IMG/VR virus record: IMGVR_UViG_3300032249_000628
Location: 1 to 64,000 of that record
Length of the DNA stretch: 64,000 nt
Source of the DNA: a virus
Reading direction: 5' to 3' (one strand)
Part shown: positions 19,701 through 30,091 of the stretch, piece by piece
Layout of the letters: each line of letters starts with the position of its first letter
How positions within the stretch are numbered: position 1 is the first letter of the stretch
Translations under genes and position numbers: made by a program
Notes under the pieces: generated by a model
The model's input: only the letters and a program-made list of their open reading frames with translations
Databases searched by the model: none
Told to the model about the DNA's origin: nothing

Positions 19701-22700
19701 AAAATTTAAACTATATGTTGATAGCGATAATAGGGAATCAGTTTCTTCTTTAATTGGTGTGTCTAATACAATTTCACCGGTATTAACTAGTAATATAACA
19801 GTCGGACACTGCGCATCTTCTGGCGTTGGATTAAATATGTTTGTACACGAAATAGGCTTAACGTCTATTGCAGTGGGATCAAATAATACAACCAAAGTCT
19901 GTAATATTGTACAAAACGCCCCAGTAGTTTCTCAGCCTTGGATCGATTACATAAATAATCCTCAAATTTCACAATTTGATAGAGAATCTGCTAGTGGGCT
20001 TGTTTTCCATCCATATGATAGACCTAGCCCGCTAAAATATATCTTAGCAGAAGACTTCTTTAAGTCAGTATCCTCGAAATACATAGATAATGCAACGTAT
20101 GATAAAAATTACTTATATGAATATATCGATGAAGATGTTTCATCTTGGAAATTAGGTGCTTTCAAAATATGTTCTTTCTCTGCTGCTTTTGATAGCTTTA
20201 CCAAACGTATAGGTAAAGATTTTATCAATCACTATATAAAGAGCAATGGGATATCTTATTCTGAGATTTTCGATTTATCTCTACCATCTAATATCTATGC
20301 CTCTGGATTATCATATCATACGCAAATAGAGAATGACTCTCTTAGAGTATTTTTATCTGATGTTCCAGAGAGTGGAAGTTTTTATTCTTCTCATCCAAGA
20401 ATTTCTAAGACTTTACCAAGAGGTTATAACTTTGTAGAAGATGCATTGGTTGTGGACTCTATAATTCAGCATGAAACTCTTAACAATATATCTTGGTCTG
20501 ATGGAAAAATTGGACCAAAGCTTATTGTTAGTTTGTATACCCCAACAAAAGACCCATCTTATGCTCCCAGTAAAAAGAATTGGGGTTTAGTTAATAGAGC
20601 TATTCATTTCTTAGAACCCTCTGGCTGTTGGCAAAAGATTAGTAGCACATTTAACTATCAAGATTTCTTAGACACATCAGAGCCTTGGGCAAATTTTGAT
20701 TTTGATCAAAGCATAACTGAGTTTGATACAAAGTATTATTCTACAGATATTAATAGAATGTACTTGCAATATGATCTTGTTTATCCGTCATCTGCCCCAT
20801 TCGAATCTCAAATCAAATTACACTCGGTTAATGTTAGACTAGCAAATGCTCTAGTCTCAGAAGAGAATATTAATAATGGTATCAATTTTTATTCCAATGC
20901 TGATAAGAAATGGTTAGAGGATATCAACTTATATGTTTATGGTCGCGGAGTTATGTCTGATGATCTAAACTTATATACTAGCGGTACTTTTCCAGATTCT
21001 ACATCCGGCAATTTCAATATGTTTGTTACCTCTGCTTATTATGCAAACGGAGAAAACATTAAACTATTTACCTTGAATAAAAATACAATTGATAGCTCAA
21101 CGTCACAATTATTTGGCGCTATTGCTGGAGAAGATTATTATTTAGGACCAAACCTCTACGTTTCTGGCAGATACAACAAGTTTGATGAACAGTCTTTACC
21201 CATTACCATTATCAATAGAATAGAGGACCAATCATCTAGCGGTTCTCTACCAATTTTTACTAAGAGCGTTGGATTGACAGAGGATACTAAATCTTCTATT
21301 ATCTTACATATTCAAGCTTCTCCAACAAGATCGTCATTGGTATACAGAGAAGTTATGCCAATGTTCATAAATTCTCCTGCAATACCTCTTAAGGTAGACG
21401 GAGAAGATAACGGGCCGAAGATGAATCTATGGATTGATGGTAAAGATTTTAGTGTTACTTCCATTGATTCTTCAATAAATATGTTCTTAGTTAATTACCC
21501 AGCATTTAATGTAGCTGGATCACAACAAGACACCATTACTTGGAATAGCGACTATACTGGTAAAAATATTGCTGTTGATGATAATAAATATGCATATTTA
21601 AATGCCAACGATGAAATTCGTGGCGTTGAATTATTATGTTACGGAAATTGTCAGAATACCGACTCTTGCTCAGAAATGCCCATTATATTGCATGAAGATA
21701 TATGGTCCACACAAAATGATTGTGTAGACGGTGGCATATTTAGAGCTAAAAATACTTATACTAATCTAGAAACTAGCGGATTTAAAACAGACGTTGGGTA
21801 TAGCGGACATTTCTATGGTATTAGAAAATATACTAATTTGATTCCACAAGCTCCTTACCTTGTTAATATTGTAGGAAAAACTGGAAGTAAAGCCACCATT
21901 GAGTTACCAACAGAATATATAGAGAGCGAATACGGTATTGATGAAAATGTAATAAATAATATTACTGTTAATAGTGGATATACTAATTATACTAATAGAA
22001 AACTCACTGCTGATTCTATCTTAGGTAATCAATCATATTACGATAGACAAATCAATGAGAAGTTCGGAAAGTCTGTTGCAGTAAAAGGTAATTTGGCTTG
22101 TGTTGGCGCTCCGGGTCATAATATAGCATACACAGAGTATGATGCTAACGGCAATCTTGTTAATTATACATTAGATGATGCTGGAGCGGTATATATTTAT
22201 CGTCGTGATAATAGACCAAGTGGATATTCTTGGCCCGAAGGAACACAAAAATCGTCTTGGTACTTAGAAGAAAGATTATATCTACCTTCTGGATTTTTAA
22301 AAGATTATTACGATAGAATAGAAACACAGTTGTTTTTCGGTGGACCTAATGCTATTCAAAGAAAGTGGAACGTTGGACAAGAAGGAAGACAATTTGGGCA
22401 TAGTTTAGATTTAGCAGTTTCTAATAATCATAAATCTTTTGGTCATGATAATAGAGAAGTACTTGTTGTTGGTGGACCAAGCGCAAAATGGAATAGAGAT
22501 TTTGAAGACTTATATACTTCTGGTGTTCAAATTGGTGTTATAATTTTTACCGATGAATTTTTTCCAACAATACCAGTACCAGGGCGTAGTCCAAGAAACT
22601 ACTATTCTTATGAAGATATTCTAGAGACAATCTATAATAAAGACTTACTGTTTAGATATTTTGCTGATCCACCAATTCGTTTTGATGTCAAAGTAATTAT

Positions 22701-25700
22701 TTGTGAACCTATTAAAAATACTAACACCATTGTAAAAGAATTTCCAGAACCAAAACCAGATTTTATCATCAAGAAACAGATAGAAAGAATAAGGGGAATA
22801 CGAACAGATGAGAAAGATCAAAGAATATTGAGTGGAATTAAAGAGGCTTTCCATGAAGCTTTCCCTTATGATGAAAACAAATTACATAACAACATTCCGC
22901 TAATTCTAGGTTTATATTCTGACAATAGTGCTTCTATGAATAGGTCTTTAGGTAAAGCAAAAGACTTATTTAAGAGTTACTATCTTGACTATAGCTTTGC
23001 TAGTGGTCTACGAGATTTTTATGGGGTAAGAAATTCTGGAGCATGTGTAGAATATACTTCCAACTTTGGCTCTGCTGAAAATTGGGTAATTATGAGCCAA
23101 ACAATTTTAAATGATGTTCTTGATACCGGCAGATTGATTCAAAATGACCAAGTTAAATATTTAACATCTGGAGTTGGTCAAGAATTTTTTAATGAAAATC
23201 TATCACAATTTAACTACCCACCAGAAAGTGGTGGTAGAGTTTATATCTTTGAAAAAGAAAGCGGAGCTTGGAATCTTATTCAAGAGATAAGGTCGCCCAA
23301 TATAACTTATGGCACACCAGACAGATTTGGACACGCGGTAGCAATTAGTGATGATACCGAAGTTATAGCTATCGGATCACCATACATTTCAGAAGCTTGT
23401 AAAGTATACGAATATAAACCAGAAGAAAAAGATAGACTATACGCCAGTCTATATTCTTGGTTAAGACATAAGAATTCAATTACTGGAGGATTATCAGCAA
23501 AATATAGAAATCTAATATCTGATTACGAAAATTGGGCTAGTGCATACGGTATACAATATGCAAATCAAATTTTATATTCTAAGATTGATTCTACAGATAA
23601 ATTTGAAGCTAGAAAGTATTTTAATATTCGAGAATATCAAAATATCTACACATATGGTTATAATAGTATTAATTATACTTTTGGAACATGGTCTTTCATA
23701 CCAGAACACTTTGCTCCAACTTCAAGATTAGGCTATAGCGTTGATGTTAATGAAGATGGAACAGTTGTGGCTTTTGGTGCGCCAACAGACAGCTTCAACG
23801 AATGGGAAGATGGAAATGTATGGTATAAAAATGAAGGGTATAGTGACCCCGACAATGATGAAAATCTTAATACAAATCTAATTAGTCCAAGCTGGATAAA
23901 CAGCACAAATGCTGGAGCAGTAAGACTATTCGAAGCCAGAAAATATTATCCACATAATAGTGTTGTAGAATTTGGTAAATTTGGAAACTTACAAGAAAGT
24001 ATGTCTTTCCCAGAAGATTCTGGTCATTTTAATTATCTAGCTACAGCTTTTAGCGATATGAATTTCAGAAAAACAGAATTTACGGAAGTCAAGATTCCGC
24101 AAGAAGCCGGATTAGCATTTATTATAACGCCAGAAGTAGACGCTCTCAGTGACGAGGTGGCAGATAACATTCTAAACTGGTTAGCACTTGGCGATAGGAA
24201 TTTAGTATTAGTTGGCAATGATCCAATTTGGGAAAAAGATGGTATTTATGAAGATTCTAATGATATAGTTAACAAAATCTTAGAAAGATTAAAATCTAGA
24301 TTAAGAATATTTCCAGCTAGAAATTCTTATGAAGCACTATCTTCTGGATGCTCTTGGGCATTACCCTCATATATTCCACGTTATACAACTCCATCTTATA
24401 TTCAGCCTATAATTACTAATGCATATGGTGTTGGCGATATTAGAATGTATCTAAAAAATAGTACAAATTTTGCTCAGTTTATGCCGTGTACATCTAAAAA
24501 TGATAAGTTGCCTTCAGAATTGATAGATTATGGCGAGTCTGAATTTGAGATTATCAATGAAAAGTGTGAGTTACCACTTAAACATCTTGGAGATTTAAGA
24601 GCAGAATGGCTGGAAGTATGTACCACCTGTTTTGATGACAGGAAACTTTATTATCCTGTCAATTGGGCATATTTATTCAGAACATATTCTCCCGCTTGTT
24701 GCTCACCAAAAGTTGGACCATTTAATTTGCCACAGCAAGAACCTGTACCATTGATGGTTGCTGGAGATTATGTAATCAAAACTACAAAAATTCCAGCTTC
24801 TCCAGCAGTGTCTGGCATTAGACCAATTTTTAAAACTGTAACCCAAGAAGGTTCTTCTTCCGAAACTATTTTTGATGCGCCCATATCCCCATCTAGCGTA
24901 GAATTTATTTGGAATTCTGGACAAAATACTTCTTCATATTTGAATCTTAATGATGGACAAATAAACTCTGATGGACTATTCTACACGCCAGAAATATTTG
25001 ATGATCGACAATCTTTGATTATGGCAAACGCTATTCCTCAATCTGAAATGCTTGAACAAAGAGAACTCATTTCTCCGGCTGGATATTATTGTGTAGAAGA
25101 AACACTTGAAAATGGATCGTCTAAGATTATATTTATCGCTGGGGTATTTACTGAATCAGAAAATAATCTATACTCTGGCGGGGGTGATCGAAATCTTAAT
25201 TTTTATGCCAATTTGGTAGGAAAAACTATAGAAGGAGAGTCCTTGGTGGCACAGCTTGGTGGCTGGACCAATAGAGCTAGTTTTGCAGAAGGGTATGAAA
25301 AATCATTCTTACTTGATCTATTCCTAAATCTTGGCAATGATGTAGAAGAAAACGTCACAACGATATCAGATCAACACGATGTTTGCTGGATCGCTAATGC
25401 TGCCGGTATTCCATCTCCAGAAGAATTAAATCAAATCAAATCTTGGTTGAATCTACCAAACAAAAAATTAATTATTACATACGACAATACAACATCTCAG
25501 GTACTAATTGCTAAACAAATTTCTGATTTATTAAACAGTAGAATTAAGCCACTATACTTGCCAGTTTTAGATATATACCCAATAGTAAATATTGGTATTG
25601 GTTATTTCAACAGCAGGGGTTACTTAGAATTTAACTCAATTCATCCGGTGTCTACTGGACGGAATGCCAATACATCTATAACTTATTTTTATATTGTAGA

Positions 25701-28380
25701 TTTTGCGGGGTTTGTGCCTCTCGCTCTTGTGCAAGACACAGTTCCAATCTGTTATGATACACAACCAATATTTGATAAAAAATTCATTACTAATGGTTAT
25801 TGGCGGGCTAAGTCTGGAGTGACTAAAGTTTCTTTCCCAGTACTCCCCGGCTCAGGTTACAAAATATTTATAACTACTATATCTGAAACACCGGCAGAAA
25901 CACAGTCTCTATTGGTTGGAACACAAAATGTAAATAGAAGGATAACTCTTGATTCATCAAAATCAGACTCTGAGGGGCTATTCTCATATGAGTTCGATGA
26001 AGGATACATTGTAAATAGGCTTGGTGATTGCGGCAGTTTTCGTCCACAACTTATAAACAAACCCACCACTTATTCTTTTGATGCTCAAGTTTTAAGAGAT
26101 AGTTCAACTATCAGTTTCTATGTGAGTAATAATTCTAGAAGACTAGATATTAAAACAAATTCTTATTTACCAAAAACAACTAGATTGCTAGGTATATCTG
26201 GAGTTTTAATCCCCATAGAAACTGTTAGAAGTACATTTACAAGCTCTTTTCAAGTATTTGATAGATATGAATACTATCGTATTTCTGATCCTCAACCAGA
26301 ACAAATTATTACAGAAACAGTACTATCACCAATATTAAATGACAATACCGTATACTGTGTTGATGGATGTGAAGATACTTTGGGTGGCAAACAAATTGCT
26401 GACGGTCCAGTTATTGTCGCACAAGAAATAGAACATTTTTCACAATTTATGACCGGCGTAGCAAGATCAAGAATTACTGTGATATCTGACTCTAGCCTAG
26501 TTCAAGGTCAGTGTATGGGAGATGAAAATTTCAGAATGAGTGCTGACACTGTTAGATTCCTAAGAAGCCTATACCCATTTACGAATTGGCCTAACACAAA
26601 TGCGGGTAGACAATATACTAATATGACAAAAATTATGTCTCCAGAAAGAGGCAGTCCGCAAAAATATAGAAGTATTGTCAACAATAGCGGGTTAGCACAT
26701 ATGTTTGGTGATTTTGCAGGATCGCCAGCAGCTATTTCTGCTTTCTCAAATAAAGAATCAAGATATGATCCTAAGTTTGTTAAACGCCCTAAAGACCCTT
26801 GGCCTGACGATGCTGATTTTGACGCAATAGAAGCTGCCAAAAAAGCTTTTATTAGACTCTTTAGTAGTATACAGAGTTCTTACGGCGCTACGGCTATGTT
26901 TAGCGGTGTAGTAGATGGAACTTTATATAGAGATGCTGGTATCGGTGGCGGTATGCCACAACTGATGAAGGATAAGGGATATGATTATTTGGACTTCGAT
27001 ATCATGCAGTCTGGATATCCCGGTGATCTATTCGGTTATTCAATTTCGCTCTATAAAAATAAACTAGTTGTTGGTTCACCATATAGTGCATTCTCAAGAG
27101 AGAATACATCTTCTTGGGATTATATTCTTAATGGAGGAGCTTCTTCTGGAATAGAATTATCTTATAACGGAGGCGCTGGAGCGGCCTACATCTTTGAAAG
27201 AAATAATAGAGGTAGTGGCTTACACGGAGCATTTACTCCTTGGTCATTCACTCAAAAATTAAGACCAAATAGTATAAATACAGGAGCTAATTCTGGTATA
27301 GCAATTATGGGTGATAGATTCGGTAATGATATAGATATCGATGGCGATATTGTTGTTATTGGCGCTCCCGGCCATGACTATGGAAACTATGTTATAAATG
27401 GAAGTGGAGAATTTATAAGAAGGTGTTTCAATCCAGAGTTTAATATTCCATCTAGAACTGTTATTGATCTAGGGAACTCTGGTGTTAGAAATACTTACGA
27501 TCCATCAGTTGTAGCAGACAATACCAATATCAATGGTGGAGCCATTTTTACATTTGAAAATAAGATAGTAGATTGGCCCACAAAGAAACAAGAATGGGTG
27601 TATGTTGAAAAAGTCATAGAAAATGCCTCATTCTATCACTCAGGCATTCTCTATAACGAAGAACCATCAGACAGATTCGGAGAGTCCGTATCTGTAGATA
27701 GATCAAGAAGAACAGATGCTGATTATACGATTTTAGGAAGTTCCAGAAGTGAAACATCCAATAGACAATTATCTGGAACTAATCAATTTGTTATCGGTGC
27801 AGGAGCTACGTTTGTTACCGATATTATGTTAAGAGGACAATCTCCAGCTATTCAAAGTCCAAACGCCTTTATTGATGCAAAATTCTTTGGAGAAACCAAT
27901 GCTTCTGGACAAACAATGTTTATGTCATTCCAAAATAATAATGACGCTAACAAAGAATATCGAACTAGTGGAGTTATTTATAGTAATGATCAAGGAGAAA
28001 TCTTTATCGAAGCATCTGGACAAGACCCAGTATTAAAGGGCTTTATTGAACACAGGCCATACATTAAGTCTGTTGAAGGAATCTATTTCTTTGGTATACC
28101 AAATAGCGGTAATTTACCACTATTTATTGACAGCATTAACAATTCTTCTGGAAATATGAACCTATTTACTGGTGTGGATAGCATAATTAATGTGTATAAT
28201 GATTTAGGATTGTACACTAGCGCCGTCGATGGAATAGTTTCCAACGACCCGTCTGGAATGCTTTTATACGTACATACTCCAGACCCAACCGTTGTATTCG
28301 CGTCTGGATTAATATTGTATATGGCTAGTGGGGTAGGAAGTTATTCTGATAGCCTAAATCTAAGAATCAGAGGAAAATAA
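16783..28380 (+). CDS. Giant virion-associated protein with FG-GAP-like repeats
   Basis: One uninterrupted 3865-residue frame starts 1 base after the tape measure stop. FG-GAP-type repeats (F-G-x-[SA]-[VIL] followed about 10 residues later by [VI]-G-[AS]-P) are seen near residues 1761, 1871, 2182, 2316, 3417, 3513 and 3632, as in beta-propeller proteins. Residues 846-1040 look like a LamG/concanavalin sandwich. D2047-N-S2049-A-S2051 fits a von Willebrand A MIDAS motif. Around 2443-2500 and 2870 are Rossmann-like segments, and near 3236 V-I-S-D-S-S-L. Beta motifs of the form N-L-[YF]-x-S-G recur at about 1385-1500 and in the last 100 residues. Its place after the tape measure gene suggests a tail tip or adhesion protein. 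No enzyme function is proven. Confidence 0.75.
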   Translation: MSDICLSCVKNYSTRIGSAGSFKAKAIVNHSPIMKIGGVGTIIVNNSLKSSNEAKLAAQGDLKGKCQLSIGLPALSESGIGKIRGSVQLAKANLSARVSSISKIPNVKTDKFAGSINQLNNINDFNATQKLYPIRDIVTSLNNSYFVDSTNGTQSLFANIDEGVFIGNYTKHGKNSKIIADDKLTFIQPSSVMSDGDFRYTCEVTKPIDNAEESFLFIRAAAPTYTKSSYIPPQYRIHNIKLLDPSGNLVIKYKDIFVHGDADYQSDYVNFATYISEPETNNLLLRTWESGYPLMGYPSGYTLNLDFSTQCFYDPFSEAFNKGYEESCEQANLDKNTNFALTRENSIRISAIEICNSGGYDSVFSSGVGILRDNYLPFYTDVAPIGQRLTKYIVPIDMIASDVDVDIYPEAYSLWESNPDSYENKDNSLTNPTRTASRLQDDYPFHYIKLLSSTPHIDSGRLTLRFTNLPPKAVWSQSDGSFTQAFSNKSYNIAEFAPSKEDDNFFIIDEVYLKVIAKKAPGSVDYALDVLGYNDDKLLNRTPKIGAFLQNELDINQRGFTPQVSGFRHIDDFGISTLSISDKDQVYIRDITLNPAKDHYELSQSPLIDSTNFKEYKIPLTIYDDPVLVGKSVDYRNSSYIENLFVDLYPIPSGAIISTVQLVVKYKPSNGLMLHTFAQGSKELTRRTVNLTPSAKQSIDPPIFSNAPLSYISGIPQGYTNVTKTNSSRRWRGVGGTIVNGPYDPRAFDFSFYNPEVNVPFLSGYFNFNHTTGNVILSEALGNNLGNVSGLYVGDLQNSLISNIGNRFRNNDIFSTQLPGYNSQYRTIDWTSLSSGQMNFVNDPLYGKISDSYEHAVRTSGSNGYISFPPFNSGFPVGGKGFGFYLRFTPDVRNSGVGYNLFNSGVLAAQHTSNLGFILCYENENLCLKYPGGQIKDTRKYYEYSYPLNVLVTFGELEVSNTPNLFIPIQADSKFKLYVDSDNRESVSSLIGVSNTISPVLTSNITVGHCASSGVGLNMFVHEIGLTSIAVGSNNTTKVCNIVQNAPVVSQPWIDYINNPQISQFDRESASGLVFHPYDRPSPLKYILAEDFFKSVSSKYIDNATYDKNYLYEYIDEDVSSWKLGAFKICSFSAAFDSFTKRIGKDFINHYIKSNGISYSEIFDLSLPSNIYASGLSYHTQIENDSLRVFLSDVPESGSFYSSHPRISKTLPRGYNFVEDALVVDSIIQHETLNNISWSDGKIGPKLIVSLYTPTKDPSYAPSKKNWGLVNRAIHFLEPSGCWQKISSTFNYQDFLDTSEPWANFDFDQSITEFDTKYYSTDINRMYLQYDLVYPSSAPFESQIKLHSVNVRLANALVSEENINNGINFYSNADKKWLEDINLYVYGRGVMSDDLNLYTSGTFPDSTSGNFNMFVTSAYYANGENIKLFTLNKNTIDSSTSQLFGAIAGEDYYLGPNLYVSGRYNKFDEQSLPITIINRIEDQSSSGSLPIFTKSVGLTEDTKSSIILHIQASPTRSSLVYREVMPMFINSPAIPLKVDGEDNGPKMNLWIDGKDFSVTSIDSSINMFLVNYPAFNVAGSQQDTITWNSDYTGKNIAVDDNKYAYLNANDEIRGVELLCYGNCQNTDSCSEMPIILHEDIWSTQNDCVDGGIFRAKNTYTNLETSGFKTDVGYSGHFYGIRKYTNLIPQAPYLVNIVGKTGSKATIELPTEYIESEYGIDENVINNITVNSGYTNYTNRKLTADSILGNQSYYDRQINEKFGKSVAVKGNLACVGAPGHNIAYTEYDANGNLVNYTLDDAGAVYIYRRDNRPSGYSWPEGTQKSSWYLEERLYLPSGFLKDYYDRIETQLFFGGPNAIQRKWNVGQEGRQFGHSLDLAVSNNHKSFGHDNREVLVVGGPSAKWNRDFEDLYTSGVQIGVIIFTDEFFPTIPVPGRSPRNYYSYEDILETIYNKDLLFRYFADPPIRFDVKVIICEPIKNTNTIVKEFPEPKPDFIIKKQIERIRGIRTDEKDQRILSGIKEAFHEAFPYDENKLHNNIPLILGLYSDNSASMNRSLGKAKDLFKSYYLDYSFASGLRDFYGVRNSGACVEYTSNFGSAENWVIMSQTILNDVLDTGRLIQNDQVKYLTSGVGQEFFNENLSQFNYPPESGGRVYIFEKESGAWNLIQEIRSPNITYGTPDRFGHAVAISDDTEVIAIGSPYISEACKVYEYKPEEKDRLYASLYSWLRHKNSITGGLSAKYRNLISDYENWASAYGIQYANQILYSKIDSTDKFEARKYFNIREYQNIYTYGYNSINYTFGTWSFIPEHFAPTSRLGYSVDVNEDGTVVAFGAPTDSFNEWEDGNVWYKNEGYSDPDNDENLNTNLISPSWINSTNAGAVRLFEARKYYPHNSVVEFGKFGNLQESMSFPEDSGHFNYLATAFSDMNFRKTEFTEVKIPQEAGLAFIITPEVDALSDEVADNILNWLALGDRNLVLVGNDPIWEKDGIYEDSNDIVNKILERLKSRLRIFPARNSYEALSSGCSWALPSYIPRYTTPSYIQPIITNAYGVGDIRMYLKNSTNFAQFMPCTSKNDKLPSELIDYGESEFEIINEKCELPLKHLGDLRAEWLEVCTTCFDDRKLYYPVNWAYLFRTYSPACCSPKVGPFNLPQQEPVPLMVAGDYVIKTTKIPASPAVSGIRPIFKTVTQEGSSSETIFDAPISPSSVEFIWNSGQNTSSYLNLNDGQINSDGLFYTPEIFDDRQSLIMANAIPQSEMLEQRELISPAGYYCVEETLENGSSKIIFIAGVFTESENNLYSGGGDRNLNFYANLVGKTIEGESLVAQLGGWTNRASFAEGYEKSFLLDLFLNLGNDVEENVTTISDQHDVCWIANAAGIPSPEELNQIKSWLNLPNKKLIITYDNTTSQVLIAKQISDLLNSRIKPLYLPVLDIYPIVNIGIGYFNSRGYLEFNSIHPVSTGRNANTSITYFYIVDFAGFVPLALVQDTVPICYDTQPIFDKKFITNGYWRAKSGVTKVSFPVLPGSGYKIFITTISETPAETQSLLVGTQNVNRRITLDSSKSDSEGLFSYEFDEGYIVNRLGDCGSFRPQLINKPTTYSFDAQVLRDSSTISFYVSNNSRRLDIKTNSYLPKTTRLLGISGVLIPIETVRSTFTSSFQVFDRYEYYRISDPQPEQIITETVLSPILNDNTVYCVDGCEDTLGGKQIADGPVIVAQEIEHFSQFMTGVARSRITVISDSSLVQGQCMGDENFRMSADTVRFLRSLYPFTNWPNTNAGRQYTNMTKIMSPERGSPQKYRSIVNNSGLAHMFGDFAGSPAAISAFSNKESRYDPKFVKRPKDPWPDDADFDAIEAAKKAFIRLFSSIQSSYGATAMFSGVVDGTLYRDAGIGGGMPQLMKDKGYDYLDFDIMQSGYPGDLFGYSISLYKNKLVVGSPYSAFSRENTSSWDYILNGGASSGIELSYNGGAGAAYIFERNNRGSGLHGAFTPWSFTQKLRPNSINTGANSGIAIMGDRFGNDIDIDGDIVVIGAPGHDYGNYVINGSGEFIRRCFNPEFNIPSRTVIDLGNSGVRNTYDPSVVADNTNINGGAIFTFENKIVDWPTKKQEWVYVEKVIENASFYHSGILYNEEPSDRFGESVSVDRSRRTDADYTILGSSRSETSNRQLSGTNQFVIGAGATFVTDIMLRGQSPAIQSPNAFIDAKFFGETNASGQTMFMSFQNNNDANKEYRTSGVIYSNDQGEIFIEASGQDPVLKGFIEHRPYIKSVEGIYFFGIPNSGNLPLFIDSINNSSGNMNLFTGVDSIINVYNDLGLYTSAVDGIVSNDPSGMLLYVHTPDPTVVFASGLILYMASGVGSYSDSLNLRIRGK

Positions 28381-28381
28381 T

Positions 28382-30088
28382 ATGATTATTGTTTACAGGG
28401 GCGGTACAACAGCCCAAATCATACGCCCGTGTCCTCTAATATCACTGACATGGAATGCTTCGCAAAATAAGGGTGGTACAGGTGGTGGTTCTTATTCCAT
28501 AACTCTCACCGGAACTATATTAGATGATGAAGGTTCGCCATTTGTAACAGGTGGAACAGGTGATACAAGCCCTTCTGATATTGCAACTTTTTCTGTCTCT
28601 TATGAGCCTAGGCCGGTCAGTCAAGTTATTCCCACTGATGAAAAACTTGGTAGTATTTTAAAGAAACAAATTGCATTAAGAGAATTATTTGCAGATAAAT
28701 GTAACAAGATCGAAGTATTACCGATCAGTGGAAATGAGCCGGTTTTTACTTTTTATCCCAAGTTTGTGTCTATAAATTTTGACCAAGGGGTTTGGGTAAA
28801 TACTTGTAATTATACCATAGAACTTGAAGCTGGATTTTTATTAGACAAAGATGAAAAAATTATTGGCGCTGCTAGTTATGGTGCTAATTCTGGTATCACA
28901 CTTGATGCTTTTAAGCAACAGTTTGGAGGATTCGTTGAGGATTTTTCTGAAAGTTGGTCTATAGAGCCAGAAGATGGTAATGGAAATACACATGCCCCCA
29001 CCGATTTAGGAAATAAATATAATATCAGAAACTATCGTGTTACAAGAAATTTAAGCGCTACTGGAAAACGCGGAGGTCCGCTTTGTGACGATTCTAATCA
29101 TCCAGCTATGCAAGCCAAAAAGTTTATTCTCAAGTATGCTGCAAGCGGTTTGCCCAATCACCAAAATTATCCAGATAATTTTGTTGGTGGATTCATTGCT
29201 AGTGGTACTATTAATATAGCTGATTCTATTTTTGGTGGTTATAATCACTTAAGAACAGAAAGTATTGACAAAACCGGAGGAGTATATACGCTAAATGATA
29301 CTTGGTTATTATCTAGTGGCACAGCGTATGAGAATTATAGCTTATCGTTATCTAGCTCTATAACAGATACTGTATCAACTGTTTCTGTTAACGGTACTAT
29401 AAAAGGATTAACCTCCGTTCCACCAAGTGGTTCAATTTTTGGAGGCAATTACTCTGCGCAAGGTTTCAATAATCCATATCAAAACGCAACATTAAAATAT
29501 TATGAAATAACTAATAATGGGGCTTTTGGTCCTCTTTGCCACGTATACAAGCGTGCAATGAATATTACTGATTTGAATTTAAATCATCAACCGTTGTCAA
29601 TCAGTATAGGAACCAATGAATTTACTGGAGAGATAACATATAATATTGAGTATAATGATAGACCTTCTAATTTAGTTAGTGGCGTTTTATCCGAAAGTAT
29701 ATCTGTCAGTGATACTTACCCCGGCGATGTTTTTGCAGTTATTCCGGTGATAGGTAGAGCTACTGGGCCAGTATTACAATACATTGGCGGTAGAACAGAA
29801 TACCAAAGAAGTGTAAATATTGATCTAGTTATGGATAGAAAATATTATCAGAATCTAAGCAATGTTCCAAACCCAAACCCATCTCAAGTTCGTAATTTTG
29901 GTATTTTATCAAAGCCAAGCTTGGTAGAGCCTTTTAGAAGTCAGATCAATTCTATTGTATCAGCTTATAGCCCAGCACAAGAAGTGGGAGTTAGAAAATA
30001 CTTTCTTAGTCCACCAACAGAAACTTGGGATGCAAAAAGTGGAAGCTACAGTTTAAGTCTAAATTGGACCTACGAACTAAACCAATAA
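28382..30088 (+). CDS. Tail-tip structural protein
   Basis: This 568-residue protein starts 1 base after the giant gene, with AGAGGA inside that gene's last codons. It is beta-rich with two related edges: residues about 36-55 (G-S-Y-S-I-T-L-T-G-T) and the C-terminus (G-S-Y-S-L-S-L-N-W-T-Y-E-L-N), suggesting repeated sandwich domains. A region near residues 100-150 contains F-T-F-Y-P-K-F-V-S-I-N-F-D. No catalytic motifs are seen. The order (tape measure, giant protein, this gene, hub-like genes) points to the distal tail. The exact component is unknown. Confidence 0.5.
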   Translation: MIIVYRGGTTAQIIRPCPLISLTWNASQNKGGTGGGSYSITLTGTILDDEGSPFVTGGTGDTSPSDIATFSVSYEPRPVSQVIPTDEKLGSILKKQIALRELFADKCNKIEVLPISGNEPVFTFYPKFVSINFDQGVWVNTCNYTIELEAGFLLDKDEKIIGAASYGANSGITLDAFKQQFGGFVEDFSESWSIEPEDGNGNTHAPTDLGNKYNIRNYRVTRNLSATGKRGGPLCDDSNHPAMQAKKFILKYAASGLPNHQNYPDNFVGGFIASGTINIADSIFGGYNHLRTESIDKTGGVYTLNDTWLLSSGTAYENYSLSLSSSITDTVSTVSVNGTIKGLTSVPPSGSIFGGNYSAQGFNNPYQNATLKYYEITNNGAFGPLCHVYKRAMNITDLNLNHQPLSISIGTNEFTGEITYNIEYNDRPSNLVSGVLSESISVSDTYPGDVFAVIPVIGRATGPVLQYIGGRTEYQRSVNIDLVMDRKYYQNLSNVPNPNPSQVRNFGILSKPSLVEPFRSQINSIVSAYSPAQEVGVRKYFLSPPTETWDAKSGSYSLSLNWTYELNQ

Positions 30089-30091
30089 CAA

